A stretch of 64,000 bases of DNA from Streptomyces olivochromogenes (lineage in GTDB: Bacteria > Actinomycetota > Actinomycetes > Streptomycetales > Streptomycetaceae), in NCBI RefSeq assembly GCF_001514115.1, contig NZ_KQ948459.1:248001-312000 (forward strand), in the 5' to 3' direction. This document shows, piece after piece, positions 9,365 through 18,195 of the stretch. Made by a program: the position numbers and the translations under genes. Under the pieces are notes generated by a model. It ran no database searches, had not been told where the DNA came from, and saw only the letters and a program-made list of their open reading frames with translations. Positions within the stretch are counted from its first letter, which is position 1. Every line of letters starts with the position of its first letter.

Positions 9365-10423
9365 TCACCTGGCCTTGTTGACGAAGCCGTTGGTGTACGT
9401 CTTGGACAGATCGACGCTGTGACCCTTGACCGTCGGGTCGAAGGTGGCGAGGACCTTGTAAACGGTCCTGGGACCGTCGGCGGGCATCAGACCGTCGGGG
9501 GAGTACATGCCCTTCTCGTTCTGGAGCGCCTTGGTGTAGACGGCCTTGCCGACGCCCGCGTAGTAGGCGGCCGGCATCTTGTCGGCGATCTCGGCGGCGG
9601 AGTGGGCCTGGATCCACTTGAGCGTCTCGACGTAGACGTCGACCAGCTTCTGCACCACGTCCGGGTTCTTCCGGACGTACCCGGTGGTGAGGTAGAGACA
9701 GGAGGCCGGGTAGGTGCCGCCGAGCGTGGCCTTCGCGCCCGCGGCCGTGCGCAGGTCGATCAGCGGCTCGGCCAGCTTCTTCCGCTCCAGCAGCGAGACG
9801 GTCGGCTCGGTGGTCATACCGGCGTCGATCTGTTTGTTCTGCATCGCCGCCACGAAGGTGGAGCCGGCGCCGACGGCGACCGACGTGGCGCTGCCCGCCT
9901 TGACGCCGTGCTTCGCCTCCAGGTACTGGGTGAGGAAGTTGGTGGAGGAGCCGAGGCCGCTCACGCCCAGGTGCTTGCCGCCGAAGTCCGCCGGGCTCTT
10001 GACGCTGCCCGCCTCGTCGGTGCGGACCATCTCGACCTCGCCGGGGGCGCGGAGCAGTTGCACGACGGACTCGGTGGACCTGCCCTTGGACCGCAGGTCG
10101 ACGGTGTGGTCGTAGAACCCGACCACCGCGTCCACCTGGCCGGAGATCATGGCGGTCTCGGCCTCGACCCCGTCCGGCTCGTCGTAGAACCGCACATCCA
10201 GACCCTGCGCCTGGTAGTAGCCCAGCTCCCGGGCGAGCGTCACCGGCAGATAGATCTGCTTGTCGAGGCCGCCGACGATGATCCGCACCGCGGGCGTGCC
10301 GTCGCCGTTCCTGGACGCGACGGCGGCGCTGGACCTGCCCCCTCCTCCGCTGCAGGCGGGCACGGCCAGGGCGAGGGCGGCGCAGACGGCCCTGGCGAGC
10401 AAGGACGTGGTGACCGGCTTCAT
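9365..10423 (-). CDS. ABC transporter substrate-binding lipoprotein (NitT/TauT type), copy 1
   Basis: This periplasmic-type binding protein of 352 residues has a signal peptide ending in lipobox VPAC (lipidated Cys24), so it should be anchored outside the membrane. It has the NMT1/SsuA-like fold: GGLDKQIYLPVTLARELGYY near residues 53-72, then two lobes with YDHTVDLRSKG and GAGSTFVAAMQNKQID. It is a clear paralogue of the adjacent gene (shared GGLDKQIYLP, PGE.EM, GLGS/LGSGT, DLSKT.TN). AAAGGAG precedes the ATG. A strong terminator separates it from the upstream copy, so it may be transcribed on its own. The ligand is unknown (a sulfonate, nitrate-like or carboxylate solute). Confidence 0.9.
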   Translation of the reverse strand: MKPVTTSLLARAVCAALALAVPACSGGGGRSSAAVASRNGDGTPAVRIIVGGLDKQIYLPVTLARELGYYQAQGLDVRFYDEPDGVEAETAMISGQVDAVVGFYDHTVDLRSKGRSTESVVQLLRAPGEVEMVRTDEAGSVKSPADFGGKHLGVSGLGSSTNFLTQYLEAKHGVKAGSATSVAVGAGSTFVAAMQNKQIDAGMTTEPTVSLLERKKLAEPLIDLRTAAGAKATLGGTYPASCLYLTTGYVRKNPDVVQKLVDVYVETLKWIQAHSAAEIADKMPAAYYAGVGKAVYTKALQNEKGMYSPDGLMPADGPRTVYKVLATFDPTVKGHSVDLSKTYTNGFVNKAR

Positions 10424-10507
10424 CACTGGTCTCCTTTGCGAGCGGGTGGGCGGGGACATGCGGGCGTGGCGCAGAAGGTACCCGCCCGAGTGCTCGTGCT
10501 CACGGCC

Positions 10508-10544
10508 CGGGGCCGCCCAGGTGGCAAGCACCTGGGCGGCCCCG
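10508..10544 (-). terminator. Strong hairpin terminator after substrate-binding protein copy 2
   Basis: A perfect 16-bp stem (10508-10523 with 10529-10544) closes a 5-nt loop GCAAG, 14 bp past the stop of the 10558-11646 gene. No long T-run follows, as is usual in Streptomyces. Confidence 0.8.
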
Positions 10545-10557
10545 TGATCGGCGAGGC

Positions 10558-11646
10558 TCAGCCGTTCGGCCCTGCCGGGGTCGTGGTGGTCTTGAAGCCC
10601 TCGGTCTTGTTGGCCTGGATGGCGAAGTCATTGGTGAACGTCTTGCTGAGGTCCACCGACCCCTTCACGTCGCCGACCAACTGCTCTGTCGCCAGAGAGG
10701 TCTTCGGACCGCCGGCCGGCATGATGCCGTCCGGGAGGAACTGACCCTTGTCCTGGGTCAGGGCCGAGATGTAGTCGGCCTTGGTCACCAACTGGTTCGA
10801 CACGAACGACGCCGGAAGCTTGTTGGCGATGTCGGCCGCGCTGTGCGTGTTGATCCAGTGCATGGTGGCGACGAGCGCGTCGACGACCTTCTGCGTCGCG
10901 TCCTTGTGCGAGTTCACCCAGTCGGTGCGGGCGATCACACTGGCCGCGGGATAGGCACCGCCCATCGCCTGCGTGGCGCCCGCCGTGGTGGCCAGGTCGA
11001 TCGCGGAGGCACCGACACCCTTCTTCTGGATCGCGGCGACCGTCGGCTGCGTCGTCATGACGCAGTCGACCTTGCCGTTCTGCAGCGCGGCGATGGCCGT
11101 GGATCCCGCGCCGACCCCGATCCGGTGATACTGGCTGGTCTTGACGCCCTTCTTGGCGGCCAGGAACTGGGTGAGGGTGTCGGTGCCCGAACCCAGGTCG
11201 GTGACGCCGAGCGTCTTGCCTTTCAGGTCGGCTCCCGAGGTGACGCCCGACTTCGTGGTGCACATCTCACGCTCGCCCGGGGCGCCGGAGAGCTGGACGA
11301 CGTCCTCGACCGCCTTCCCCTTCGCCTGGAACTCGATCGTGTGGTTGTACCAGGCGCCCGCCATGTCCACCTGCCCCGAGGCCATGGCTTCCTCGGCGCC
11401 GACACCGCCGTCCTGCTCGGTGCTCAGCTGGACGTTGACGCCGTACTTCTTGTAGAAGCCGAGCTGCTGGGCGAGTTGGTAGGGCAGGTAGATCTGCTTG
11501 TCGAGGCCGCCGGCCATGAGCTTGACGGTCGGCGTGGAGCCCGAACCGCCGCTCGAGGCGGACGAGTTGCCGGAACAGGCACTGACCGTGCCGAGGGCGA
11601 GAACGGTGAGCAGAGACGCGGCGACGGCGACGGGTCGTCTGGACAT
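10558..11646 (-). CDS. ABC transporter substrate-binding lipoprotein (NitT/TauT type), copy 2
   Basis: This 362-residue lipoprotein has a signal peptide with lipobox VSAC (Cys24), a Ser/Gly-rich spacer, then the periplasmic binding fold (GGLDKQIYLPYQLAQQLGFY at about 45-64, GAWYNHTIEFQAKGK, GVGAGSTAIAALQNGK). The ATG at 11646 is preferred over the in-frame ATG at 11658, which would sit directly on the AAAGGA ribosome-binding site. It lies downstream of the permease and ATPase genes on the same strand and is the likely cognate binding protein. It is a tandem paralogue of the 9365-10423 gene; the pair may widen the substrate range of one transporter. Confidence 0.92.
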   Translation of the reverse strand: MSRRPVAVAASLLTVLALGTVSACSGNSSASSGGSGSTPTVKLMAGGLDKQIYLPYQLAQQLGFYKKYGVNVQLSTEQDGGVGAEEAMASGQVDMAGAWYNHTIEFQAKGKAVEDVVQLSGAPGEREMCTTKSGVTSGADLKGKTLGVTDLGSGTDTLTQFLAAKKGVKTSQYHRIGVGAGSTAIAALQNGKVDCVMTTQPTVAAIQKKGVGASAIDLATTAGATQAMGGAYPAASVIARTDWVNSHKDATQKVVDALVATMHWINTHSAADIANKLPASFVSNQLVTKADYISALTQDKGQFLPDGIMPAGGPKTSLATEQLVGDVKGSVDLSKTFTNDFAIQANKTEGFKTTTTPAGPNG

Positions 11647-11725
11647 GGCTGACCACATTCCTTTGCTGAGGGTTGCGAGATCAAGCTGGGGGTTCTGAGA
11701 TGAAGGAGGTGAAAGTGCGCAGGCG

Positions 11726-12604
11726 TCAGAGGGAGTTCGCCTCGGTCGGCGCCGGCGGGCGCCACGACAGCAGCCGGTGTTCCAGCTTGCTGATCAGCCA
11801 CTCGGCGCCGAGCACGATGACCGAGATGACGAGCATCGTCGCGAACACGCCGTTGGGGTCGAACTGGTTCTGCGCGGTCTTGATGACCAGGCCGAGCCCG
11901 CTCTGCGCGCCGAGCACCTCGCCGACCAGCGCGCCGACGATGGCGAAGCCGAAGGCGCTGTGCAGGCTGGCGATGATCCAGGTGAGCGCGGAGGGCACGG
12001 TGACGTGCCGGATGATCTGCGCCTGCGAGGCGCCGAGCACCTTGGCGTTGGCGAGGATGTTGCGGTCGACCTCACGTACGCCCTGGAAGGCGTTGAAGAA
12101 GACGATGAAGAACACCAGTACCGCGGCGAGCAGGATCTTCGGCAGCACACCGATGCCGAACGCGACGATGAAGATCGAGCCGAGGACGATACGCGGGATC
12201 GCGTTGACCACCTTGATGTAGGGGCCGAGCACATCGGCGAGGAACCGGCTCTGGCCGAGTGCGACGCCGAAGATCACGCCGGCGACGGCCCCGAGGGCGA
12301 AGCCGGCGAGCGCCTCCTGGATCGTTGTCCAGATGTTCGAGTAGAAGGACCCGAACTCGGTGCCGTGCTGGAAGAGGTCGACCAGCCGCTTGGCGATGCC
12401 CGACGGCTGCCCGAAGAAGAACGGGTCGACGATCCCCCAGGTGGTGAACGCCTGCCAGCCGCCGATGACGAAGGCCGCGAGGCCGATACGGCCCGCCCAC
12501 ACCAGCGCGGTGCGCCGCCGGGCGGCCCGCTTCGCGGCGGCCGCGGCCGAGGACGGTGTGCCGTCCTTGACCAGCGCGGCGGAAACTGCGGACGTCGTGC
12601 TCAT
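11726..12604 (-). CDS. ABC transporter permease (NitT/TauT/SsuC type)
   Basis: This is the membrane subunit of the importer, 292 residues with six hydrophobic segments after a charged N-terminus of about 35 residues. The EAA-type loop that contacts the ATPase is visible as AKVLGASQAQIIRHVTVPSA. Its stop is followed by the binding-protein gene after 79 bp, and its ATG at 12604 overlaps the ATPase stop (ATGA). It belongs with the ATPase at 12601-13461 and one or both binding proteins. Confidence 0.93.
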   Translation of the reverse strand: MSTTSAVSAALVKDGTPSSAAAAAKRAARRRTALVWAGRIGLAAFVIGGWQAFTTWGIVDPFFFGQPSGIAKRLVDLFQHGTEFGSFYSNIWTTIQEALAGFALGAVAGVIFGVALGQSRFLADVLGPYIKVVNAIPRIVLGSIFIVAFGIGVLPKILLAAVLVFFIVFFNAFQGVREVDRNILANAKVLGASQAQIIRHVTVPSALTWIIASLHSAFGFAIVGALVGEVLGAQSGLGLVIKTAQNQFDPNGVFATMLVISVIVLGAEWLISKLEHRLLSWRPPAPTEANSL

Positions 12605-13461
12605 GCCGTACCTCCTGCGGTGCGTGCGTAGGCGCGCTCCACCTCCTCGCGCAGCGTTTCCCAGATCTGGTGCTGAAGTTCGATGAAGCGGGGCTGGAAG
12701 CGGATCTCCTGGACCGCGCCGCGCGGGCGGGGCAGGTCGATGTCGAAGACCTCCTTGACCGATCCGGGGCTGGACGTCATGACGACGACCCGGTCGGCGA
12801 GTGCCACGGCCTCGTCGAGGTCGTGGGTGATGAAGATGACCGACGGACGGATCTGCTCCCACAGGCCCAGCAGCTCGGTCGACATGATCGCCTTGGTCTG
12901 CACGTCCAGGGCGCCGAACGGCTCGTCCATGATCAGGATCTTCGGTTCGTTGATCAGCGCCGCGGCCATCGCCACGCGCTTGCGCATACCGCCGGAGAGC
13001 TGGTGCGGGTAGCGGTCCTCGAACCCGGACAGGCCCACCCGCCGCAGCCAGTCGCGCGCCGAGACCTGGGCCCTCTGCTTGGGGACACCGCGGAAGACCG
13101 GGCCCATCAGTACATTGCCGAGGACGGTCTTCCAGGGCAGCAGCGCGTCGGTCTGGAACATGAAGCTGACGCCGTCGGTGACACCGTCCACCTCACGGCC
13201 GCCGACCTTGACCGAGCCCTCGCTGGGCCGGTCGAGCCCGGAGACCATGCTCAGGGTCGTCGACTTGCCGCAGCCCGTCGGGCCCACCACCGCGCAGAAC
13301 TGGCCAGGCTCCACGGTGAACGAAACGTCCTGCAGCGCCGTGAACACCTCACCCGCGGGAGTCAGAAATCGTTTGGTGAGCCCTGAAATCTCGACTCGCG
13401 CGCTGTCCTGGCCGCTTTTGTCGGCGACCGTGCTCAACGCGGCATCGTTTCGCGAAGCCAT
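12601..13461 (-). CDS. ABC transporter ATP-binding protein (SsuB/TauB type)
   Basis: This ATPase of the importer has 286 residues, with Walker A GPTGCGKST (residues 60-68), a Q-loop at MFQTDALLPW, signature LSGGM, Walker B ILIMDEP and the switch His in ITHDLDEA. The LLPW after the Q-loop and the length fit the nitrate/sulfonate/taurine subfamily. It is the first gene of the importer operon. It is divergent from the sensor kinase, with about 236 bp between their starts that holds a candidate operator. Confidence 0.93.
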   Translation of the reverse strand: MASRNDAALSTVADKSGQDSARVEISGLTKRFLTPAGEVFTALQDVSFTVEPGQFCAVVGPTGCGKSTTLSMVSGLDRPSEGSVKVGGREVDGVTDGVSFMFQTDALLPWKTVLGNVLMGPVFRGVPKQRAQVSARDWLRRVGLSGFEDRYPHQLSGGMRKRVAMAAALINEPKILIMDEPFGALDVQTKAIMSTELLGLWEQIRPSVIFITHDLDEAVALADRVVVMTSSPGSVKEVFDIDLPRPRGAVQEIRFQPRFIELQHQIWETLREEVERAYARTAGGTA

Positions 13462-13525
13462 CTGAGGCCGTCTCCTTCCCTAACCTCGGGGTCGAGGAAG
13501 GCAGACGCTAGAGGCCGCCCCGTAT

Positions 13526-13546
13526 TACGTCGCTGTTTCAGACGTA
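13526..13546. promoter_or_regulatory. Inverted repeat in the importer/sensor divergent promoter region
   Basis: TACGTC (13526-13531) and GACGTA (13541-13546) form a 6-bp inverted repeat around a T-rich 9-bp spacer, within a locally AT-richer stretch. It lies between the divergently transcribed importer and CitA/CitB-type genes, so it could be the response-regulator site. This is inference. Confidence 0.4.
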
Positions 13547-13697
13547 TCTCGCGTTAGTTGTGTTAACCGGGGTTCTGCACGTTCTGCTCAGGGGGCCGAG
13601 GGTGGGCAGGATGTCCCTGGTGGGGCACAATCACGCCACCACGGGTTACGGCGAAGGGGCCGGGCCCGGCAGCAAGACAAGGGCGAAGGCACCTGTG

Positions 13698-15389
13698 ATG
13701 CCCATCCGAATCCGGATCGGCCGCGCCGGGAAGGGGAGGCTCTCCGCGCGGATTCTGGCCAACCAGCTGGCCATCCTGGCCCTCTCCGGAGCCATCGGTT
13801 TCGTACTGTTCGCGTTCGCTCAGCGGGCCGAGATCGACCGCTCCTACGAGCAGCGGGCGCTGGCCATCGCCGAGACCACGGCCGCCGAGCCGCAGATCCA
13901 GCAGGCCATGGAGTACGGCGGTGGCGGCGACATCGTGCAGACCGTCGCCGAACGGATCCGGAAGGCGTCGGGGGCGTCGTACGTGGTCGTGATCGACCTG
14001 CACGGCATCCGTCACTCGCACCCCACCCCGGCACTGATAGGCGAGCCGGTGGGCGAGCCGATCGCGGTGCTCGACGGCCTCCCTCACGTCGGCTCCGACC
14101 AGGGCGCGACCGGGCGGTCCGCCAACGGCAAGGCTCCGCTGAAGGGGCCCACGGGCACGCTGGTGGGCGAGGTGTCGGCCGGCATCCCGGAACGCGACGT
14201 ACTCGGCGAGCTGTGGCGGGAGCTGCCGACCTTCGGTCTGTATGCCACGATCGCCACCGCGCTCGGCTCGATGGCCGCGTTCCTGCTGGCCAGACGCCTG
14301 AAGCGGACGACGTTCGGGCTGGAGCTCGAGGAGATCGCCGGGCTGCTGCAGGACCGGGAGGCGATGCTGCACGGCATCCGGGAGGGCGTGGTCGCCTTCG
14401 ACCCCGAGGGCCGGGTCACCGTCATCAACGACGAGGCCCGCCATCTGCTCGGTCTGGGCACGGCACTGGGCAGCCGGCTGGACGAGCTCCTGCCCGAGGG
14501 GCGGCTGCGCCGGGCACTGGACGGCAGCCTCAGCGGGACGGACATCACGGTCCTCACCGACGACCACTGCCTGGCCGTCAACCGGATGCCGGTGACGCTG
14601 CACGGCCGGGCGCTGGGAGCGGTGGTCACCGTGCGCGACCGCACCGAACTGGTCGGACTGCTCAGGGAGCTGGACTCGGTGCGCGGGCTGACGGACGCGC
14701 TGCGGGCCCAGCAGCACGAGTTCACCAACCGGATGCACACCCTGGCCGGGCTGCTGGACGTGGGGGAGTACGAGTCCGCGTACGAGTACGCCGTCGAGCT
14801 GGCCGGAGCCGACCAGGAGCTGACCGAGTCGGTGCGCGAGCACATCGGGAACGCCCTGATGGTGGGTCTGATCGTGGCCAAGACGACGGTCGCCGCCGAG
14901 CGCGGCGTACGGATCGTGCTGGGTGAGGACTCCGCGCTCGGCGAGCAGCCGCCGCATCTGCACCGGCTGCTGACCATCGTCGGCAACCTGCTGGAGAACG
15001 CCCTCGACGCCGCGGTCGGCGGACCGGCCCCGGCGGGCGGCCGGGAGGTACGGCTCACGGTCGTCGAGGCCACCACGGAGGTGCTGGTGCGGGTGGCCGA
15101 CACCGGACCTGGCATCCCGCCGGGCGCGGCCGAGTCCATCTTCGAGGACGGCTGGTCGACCCGGCCGGACCGCGGGACCGCCCGGCGCGGCCTCGGACTC
15201 GCCCTGGTCCACCGGCTGGTCCAGCGGCACGGCGGCACCATCACGGTCAGCGAGGGGTCCGGCGCGGTCTTCACCGTGACACTGCCCCTGCCGGACGCCG
15301 CGCCCGCGCCGCAGGGCGCACTGTTCACGACGGCCCTGCCGGTACCGGCAGGTGCCCTGGCCGCAGCCGATGGAGGGGAGCGCTGGTGA
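13698..15389 (+). CDS. Sensor histidine kinase, CitA/DcuS type
   Basis: This 563-residue membrane sensor has transmembrane helix 1 at about 20-38, an extracytoplasmic sensor domain (QQAMEYGGGGDIVQTVAERI and HSHPTPALIGEPVG are typical of CitA-like sensors), helix 2 near 180-198, a PAS domain, a SpoOB-like dimerisation helix with the phospho-acceptor His340 in QQHEFTNRMHTLAGL, and a HATPase domain (NLLENALDAA, DTGPGIPPG, GLGLALV). The ATG at 13698 is preceded by GAAGG; an upstream extension to 13611 is possible. The family senses citrate or C4-dicarboxylates. The stop overlaps the regulator start (GTGA). Confidence 0.92.
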   Translation: MPIRIRIGRAGKGRLSARILANQLAILALSGAIGFVLFAFAQRAEIDRSYEQRALAIAETTAAEPQIQQAMEYGGGGDIVQTVAERIRKASGASYVVVIDLHGIRHSHPTPALIGEPVGEPIAVLDGLPHVGSDQGATGRSANGKAPLKGPTGTLVGEVSAGIPERDVLGELWRELPTFGLYATIATALGSMAAFLLARRLKRTTFGLELEEIAGLLQDREAMLHGIREGVVAFDPEGRVTVINDEARHLLGLGTALGSRLDELLPEGRLRRALDGSLSGTDITVLTDDHCLAVNRMPVTLHGRALGAVVTVRDRTELVGLLRELDSVRGLTDALRAQQHEFTNRMHTLAGLLDVGEYESAYEYAVELAGADQELTESVREHIGNALMVGLIVAKTTVAAERGVRIVLGEDSALGEQPPHLHRLLTIVGNLLENALDAAVGGPAPAGGREVRLTVVEATTEVLVRVADTGPGIPPGAAESIFEDGWSTRPDRGTARRGLGLALVHRLVQRHGGTITVSEGSGAVFTVTLPLPDAAPAPQGALFTTALPVPAGALAAADGGERW

Positions 15390-16075
15390 TACGGACCCTG
15401 GTGGTGGACGACGACTTCCGGGTGAACGGACTCCACTGCACCTATGTGGCCCGCGTCGAGGGCTTCGAGGTCGTCGGCCAGGTGGCGAATGTGGCCGAGG
15501 CACTGGACGCCGTCCATACGCTCCACCCGGAACTGCTGCTGCTCGACATCTTCCTTCCCGACGGCAGCGGTCTCGACGTGCTGCGACAGCTGACCGGCGA
15601 CGCGGGTGGCGCCCGCCCCGACGCCATCGTGATCACGGCCGACCGGGACATCACCTCCGTGCGGACCGCGATGAAGCTCGGAGCCGTCGGATACCTCGTC
15701 AAGCCCTTCGGCGCCGACGCCCTGGCCGAGCGGCTCACCGCCTACCGCGCACTCCAGCACCGGGTGAACGTCCTGGGTCCGGCGGCGGAGACCGACCAGG
15801 CCGACGTGGACGCCCTGTTCAGCGTCGTCCGCCCCACCGCCCTGCCCACCGTCCCGGCCAAGGGCCACTCCGCGCCGACCCTCGCCCTGCTCCACGAGAC
15901 GGTCCGCACCGCCCGCCGGGACGTGTCGGCGGCCGAGGCGGCGGAACTGACCGGCGTCTCCCGCGCCACGGCCCAGCGCTACCTGTCCTATCTCGTTCGG
16001 GAGGGCATGGTCCGACTGGAACTCCGTTACGGCGCGACCGGCCGCCCCGAACACCGCTACCGCACCGTGTCCTGA
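15386..16075 (+). CDS. Response regulator, CitB/DcuR type
   Basis: This is the DNA-binding partner of the preceding kinase, with 229 residues. The receiver domain spans about residues 1-120, with the acidic pocket VVDDD, phospho-acceptor Asp54 (LLLDIFLPDGSG) and the conserved Lys in YLVKPF. The C-terminal helix-turn-helix is SAAEAAELTGVSRATAQRYL. The GTG start overlaps the kinase stop. Because the pair is divergent from the importer operon, control of that importer is the natural guess, but it is unproven. Confidence 0.93.
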   Translation: MIRTLVVDDDFRVNGLHCTYVARVEGFEVVGQVANVAEALDAVHTLHPELLLLDIFLPDGSGLDVLRQLTGDAGGARPDAIVITADRDITSVRTAMKLGAVGYLVKPFGADALAERLTAYRALQHRVNVLGPAAETDQADVDALFSVVRPTALPTVPAKGHSAPTLALLHETVRTARRDVSAAEAAELTGVSRATAQRYLSYLVREGMVRLELRYGATGRPEHRYRTVS

Positions 16076-16160
16076 CGTCCCGGCCGGTGCTGTCGGCGCA
16101 CACTGAAGGCATGCTCGCGGCGGGCCGCTCCCGCCCGCCCTCCACACACAGGAGTCACGC

Positions 16161-16976
16161 ATGCCCCTGCTGCGTACCGGCGACCTGGACCTTTACCACC
16201 AGGCCGTCGGGGAGGGCGACCCGCTCGTCCTCGTCCACGGTTCGTGGAGCGACCACACGTCGTGGCAGCCCGCGATCGAGGCCGGTCTTCGGGCGTCGTT
16301 CCGGGTGGTCACCTACGACCGCCGTGGTCACGGGAAGAGCGAAGCGGGGCCGGGCCAGGGCACCCGCCGACAGGACGAGGACGACCTCGAGGCCCTGATC
16401 GAGCGGCTCGGACCCGCGCCCGCGCACGTGGCGGGCAGTTCCTTCGGCGGGTCGATCGCACTGGGGCTTGCGGCGCGCCGGCCGGAGTTGTTCCGCAGCA
16501 TCACGGTCCACGAGCCTCCGCTCGTCGCGACCGTGGCCGAGGATCCGGACGCCCTGAGGCAACTGCGCCCGACGCGAGCCTCGATGGACGCCGTCCTCGC
16601 CCATCTCGGCAAGGGCGAGTACCGGCAGGGCGCACGGCAGTTCGTGGAGGAGGTGGCCATGGGACCCGGCACCTGGGACCGGCTGCCCGCCGCCGTGCGC
16701 GAGACGTTCGTGCACAACGCGCCCACCTGGCTGGACGAACAGTCCGACCCCGACTGGGCGGAGATCGACACCGACGCCCTCGCCCGGTGCGCCGCACCGG
16801 TCCTGCTCAGCGGAGGCACGCAGAGCCCGGTGTGGTTGGCGACGATCCTCGACCGGCTGGCCGCGGCCCTGCCTCGGGCGCGGCGGGGGACCGTCGAAGG
16901 GGCGGGGCACATCCCCCACGTCACCCATCCCCGGCGGTACGCCGCCGCCCTCACGCGCTTCGTCCGGACGTCCTGA
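16161..16976 (+). CDS. Alpha/beta hydrolase
   Basis: This 271-residue soluble hydrolase has the oxyanion segment VLVHGSWSDH (about 24-33), nucleophile elbow GSSFG with Ser94, a likely acid in the segment after VLLSGG, and the catalytic His in VEGAGHIPH near the C-terminus. RRGHGKS is a common family motif. The substrate is unknown. It precedes a second alpha/beta hydrolase by about 100 bp on the same strand. Confidence 0.88.
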   Translation: MPLLRTGDLDLYHQAVGEGDPLVLVHGSWSDHTSWQPAIEAGLRASFRVVTYDRRGHGKSEAGPGQGTRRQDEDDLEALIERLGPAPAHVAGSSFGGSIALGLAARRPELFRSITVHEPPLVATVAEDPDALRQLRPTRASMDAVLAHLGKGEYRQGARQFVEEVAMGPGTWDRLPAAVRETFVHNAPTWLDEQSDPDWAEIDTDALARCAAPVLLSGGTQSPVWLATILDRLAAALPRARRGTVEGAGHIPHVTHPRRYAAALTRFVRTS

Positions 16977-17078
16977 GACGCGGGCCCCGTCACTCGTCGG
17001 TACTGTCGGAAGTGATCGCCGCTCGCTCTCCGCTCCTGGTTCCCCGACCGGGCGGCGGAGCGAAGGAGGCAGGGTGTC

Positions 17079-17909
17079 GTGACCGTGATCTCCCTGAAGT
17101 CCGCCCAGGTGCGGGAAGGACTCACGCTGCCCTACGCCGAGGCCGGCTACCCCGGTGGCACACCCGTCGTCTTCGTGCACGGACTCGGTGACTCGTGGTG
17201 GGCCTTCGAGCCCCTCCTCAGGCGCCTCCCGGCCGCCCTGCGCGGTTACGCGCCCACCCAGCGCGGCCACGGCGACGCCGACCGCCCGTCCGAGGGTTAC
17301 ACGCCCGAGGACTACGCCGCCGACCTCGTCGCCTTCCTGGACGCCGTCGACATCGACCGTGCCGTGCTCGTCGCGTCCTCGAGCGGCGGCGTGGCCGCCC
17401 GGACGGTCGCGGGCAGCCATCCCGACCGGATCTCGGGGCTGGTGCTGATCGGCGTACCCGGCACACTCGAGGACAAGCCGGCGGTGACCGTGATGTGGGA
17501 GGCCGTCGAAGGGCTCTCGGACCCCGTCCCCCGGGAGTTCGTCGAGGAGTTCGTCTCCGGCGCGCTGGACCGGCCCGTCGCCAGGGGCCTCGTCGAGACG
17601 ATGATCGAGGAAAACCTCAAGGTCCCCGCGTACGTCTGGCAGGAGACCCTGCGCGGACTGCTCGACGCCGATCTGCGCGCGACCCTCGCGGGCATCCTGG
17701 TGCCCACCCTCGTCATCTGGGGTGACCAGGACGACCTGCTGCCCCGCGGCGACCAACAGACCATCCTGGACGCCATCCACGGCTCACGCCTGATCGCCTA
17801 CGAGGGCGTCGGGCACGACGTCCACTGGGAGCAGCCCGACCGCGTGGTCGCCGACCTCGCCGCCTTCGCCGCGCACCTCGAACACCCCGCGACTCCCGGC
17901 ACGTCATGA
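17079..17909 (+). CDS. Alpha/beta hydrolase
   Basis: This 276-residue hydrolase has VFVHGLGDSWWAFEPLL near residues 31-47, QRGHGDADRP, nucleophile elbow ASSSGG with Ser101, acid region IWGDQDDLLP and catalytic His in GVGHDVHWE. The GTG start at 17079 has a strong GAAGGAGG upstream. It is only distantly similar to the preceding hydrolase. Its position before the polyketide locus does not by itself tie it to that pathway, since a 286 bp gap with its own promoter signals follows. Confidence 0.88.
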   Translation: MTVISLKSAQVREGLTLPYAEAGYPGGTPVVFVHGLGDSWWAFEPLLRRLPAALRGYAPTQRGHGDADRPSEGYTPEDYAADLVAFLDAVDIDRAVLVASSSGGVAARTVAGSHPDRISGLVLIGVPGTLEDKPAVTVMWEAVEGLSDPVPREFVEEFVSGALDRPVARGLVETMIEENLKVPAYVWQETLRGLLDADLRATLAGILVPTLVIWGDQDDLLPRGDQQTILDAIHGSRLIAYEGVGHDVHWEQPDRVVADLAAFAAHLEHPATPGTS

Positions 17910-17989
17910 AGGCGCGCAGGACGGCAGATTGGCCAGATCGGCCAGTTACCTATTGAATACCCGGGGTTACATCCATCCGGGCGACAAGA

Positions 17990-18019
17990 CTTGCTAGGGT
18001 GTTACTCGTTAGTAGCAAG
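17990..18019. promoter_or_regulatory. Promoter/operator region of the polyketide locus
   Basis: A -10-like TAGGGT lies at 17995-18000. Just downstream is the palindrome TACT-CGTT-AGTA (18003-18014). Around it, CTTGCTA (17990-17996) and TAGCAAG (18013-18019) form a second inverted repeat. The arrangement resembles TetR-family operators placed over a transcription start. It is about 180 bp before the fatty acyl-AMP ligase start, which leaves a long leader. The regulator is not known; the TetR gene at 38942-39589 is one candidate. Confidence 0.5.
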
Positions 18020-18195
18020 CTGAACGGGGGCCACGAGGGGCCGGCGTATGCATCGCCGCCGCTCCTCGGGCGGGTTGGTCGAGACGGACTGTCCGGCAAG
18101 GGGGCCGGGCGGCCACGGCGCCTGCGCGTACGCACCCCGCGGCCTTCGAACTCCACTTCTCTCGCTCACTCATTCGAACAGGTGAGACTCCTCAT

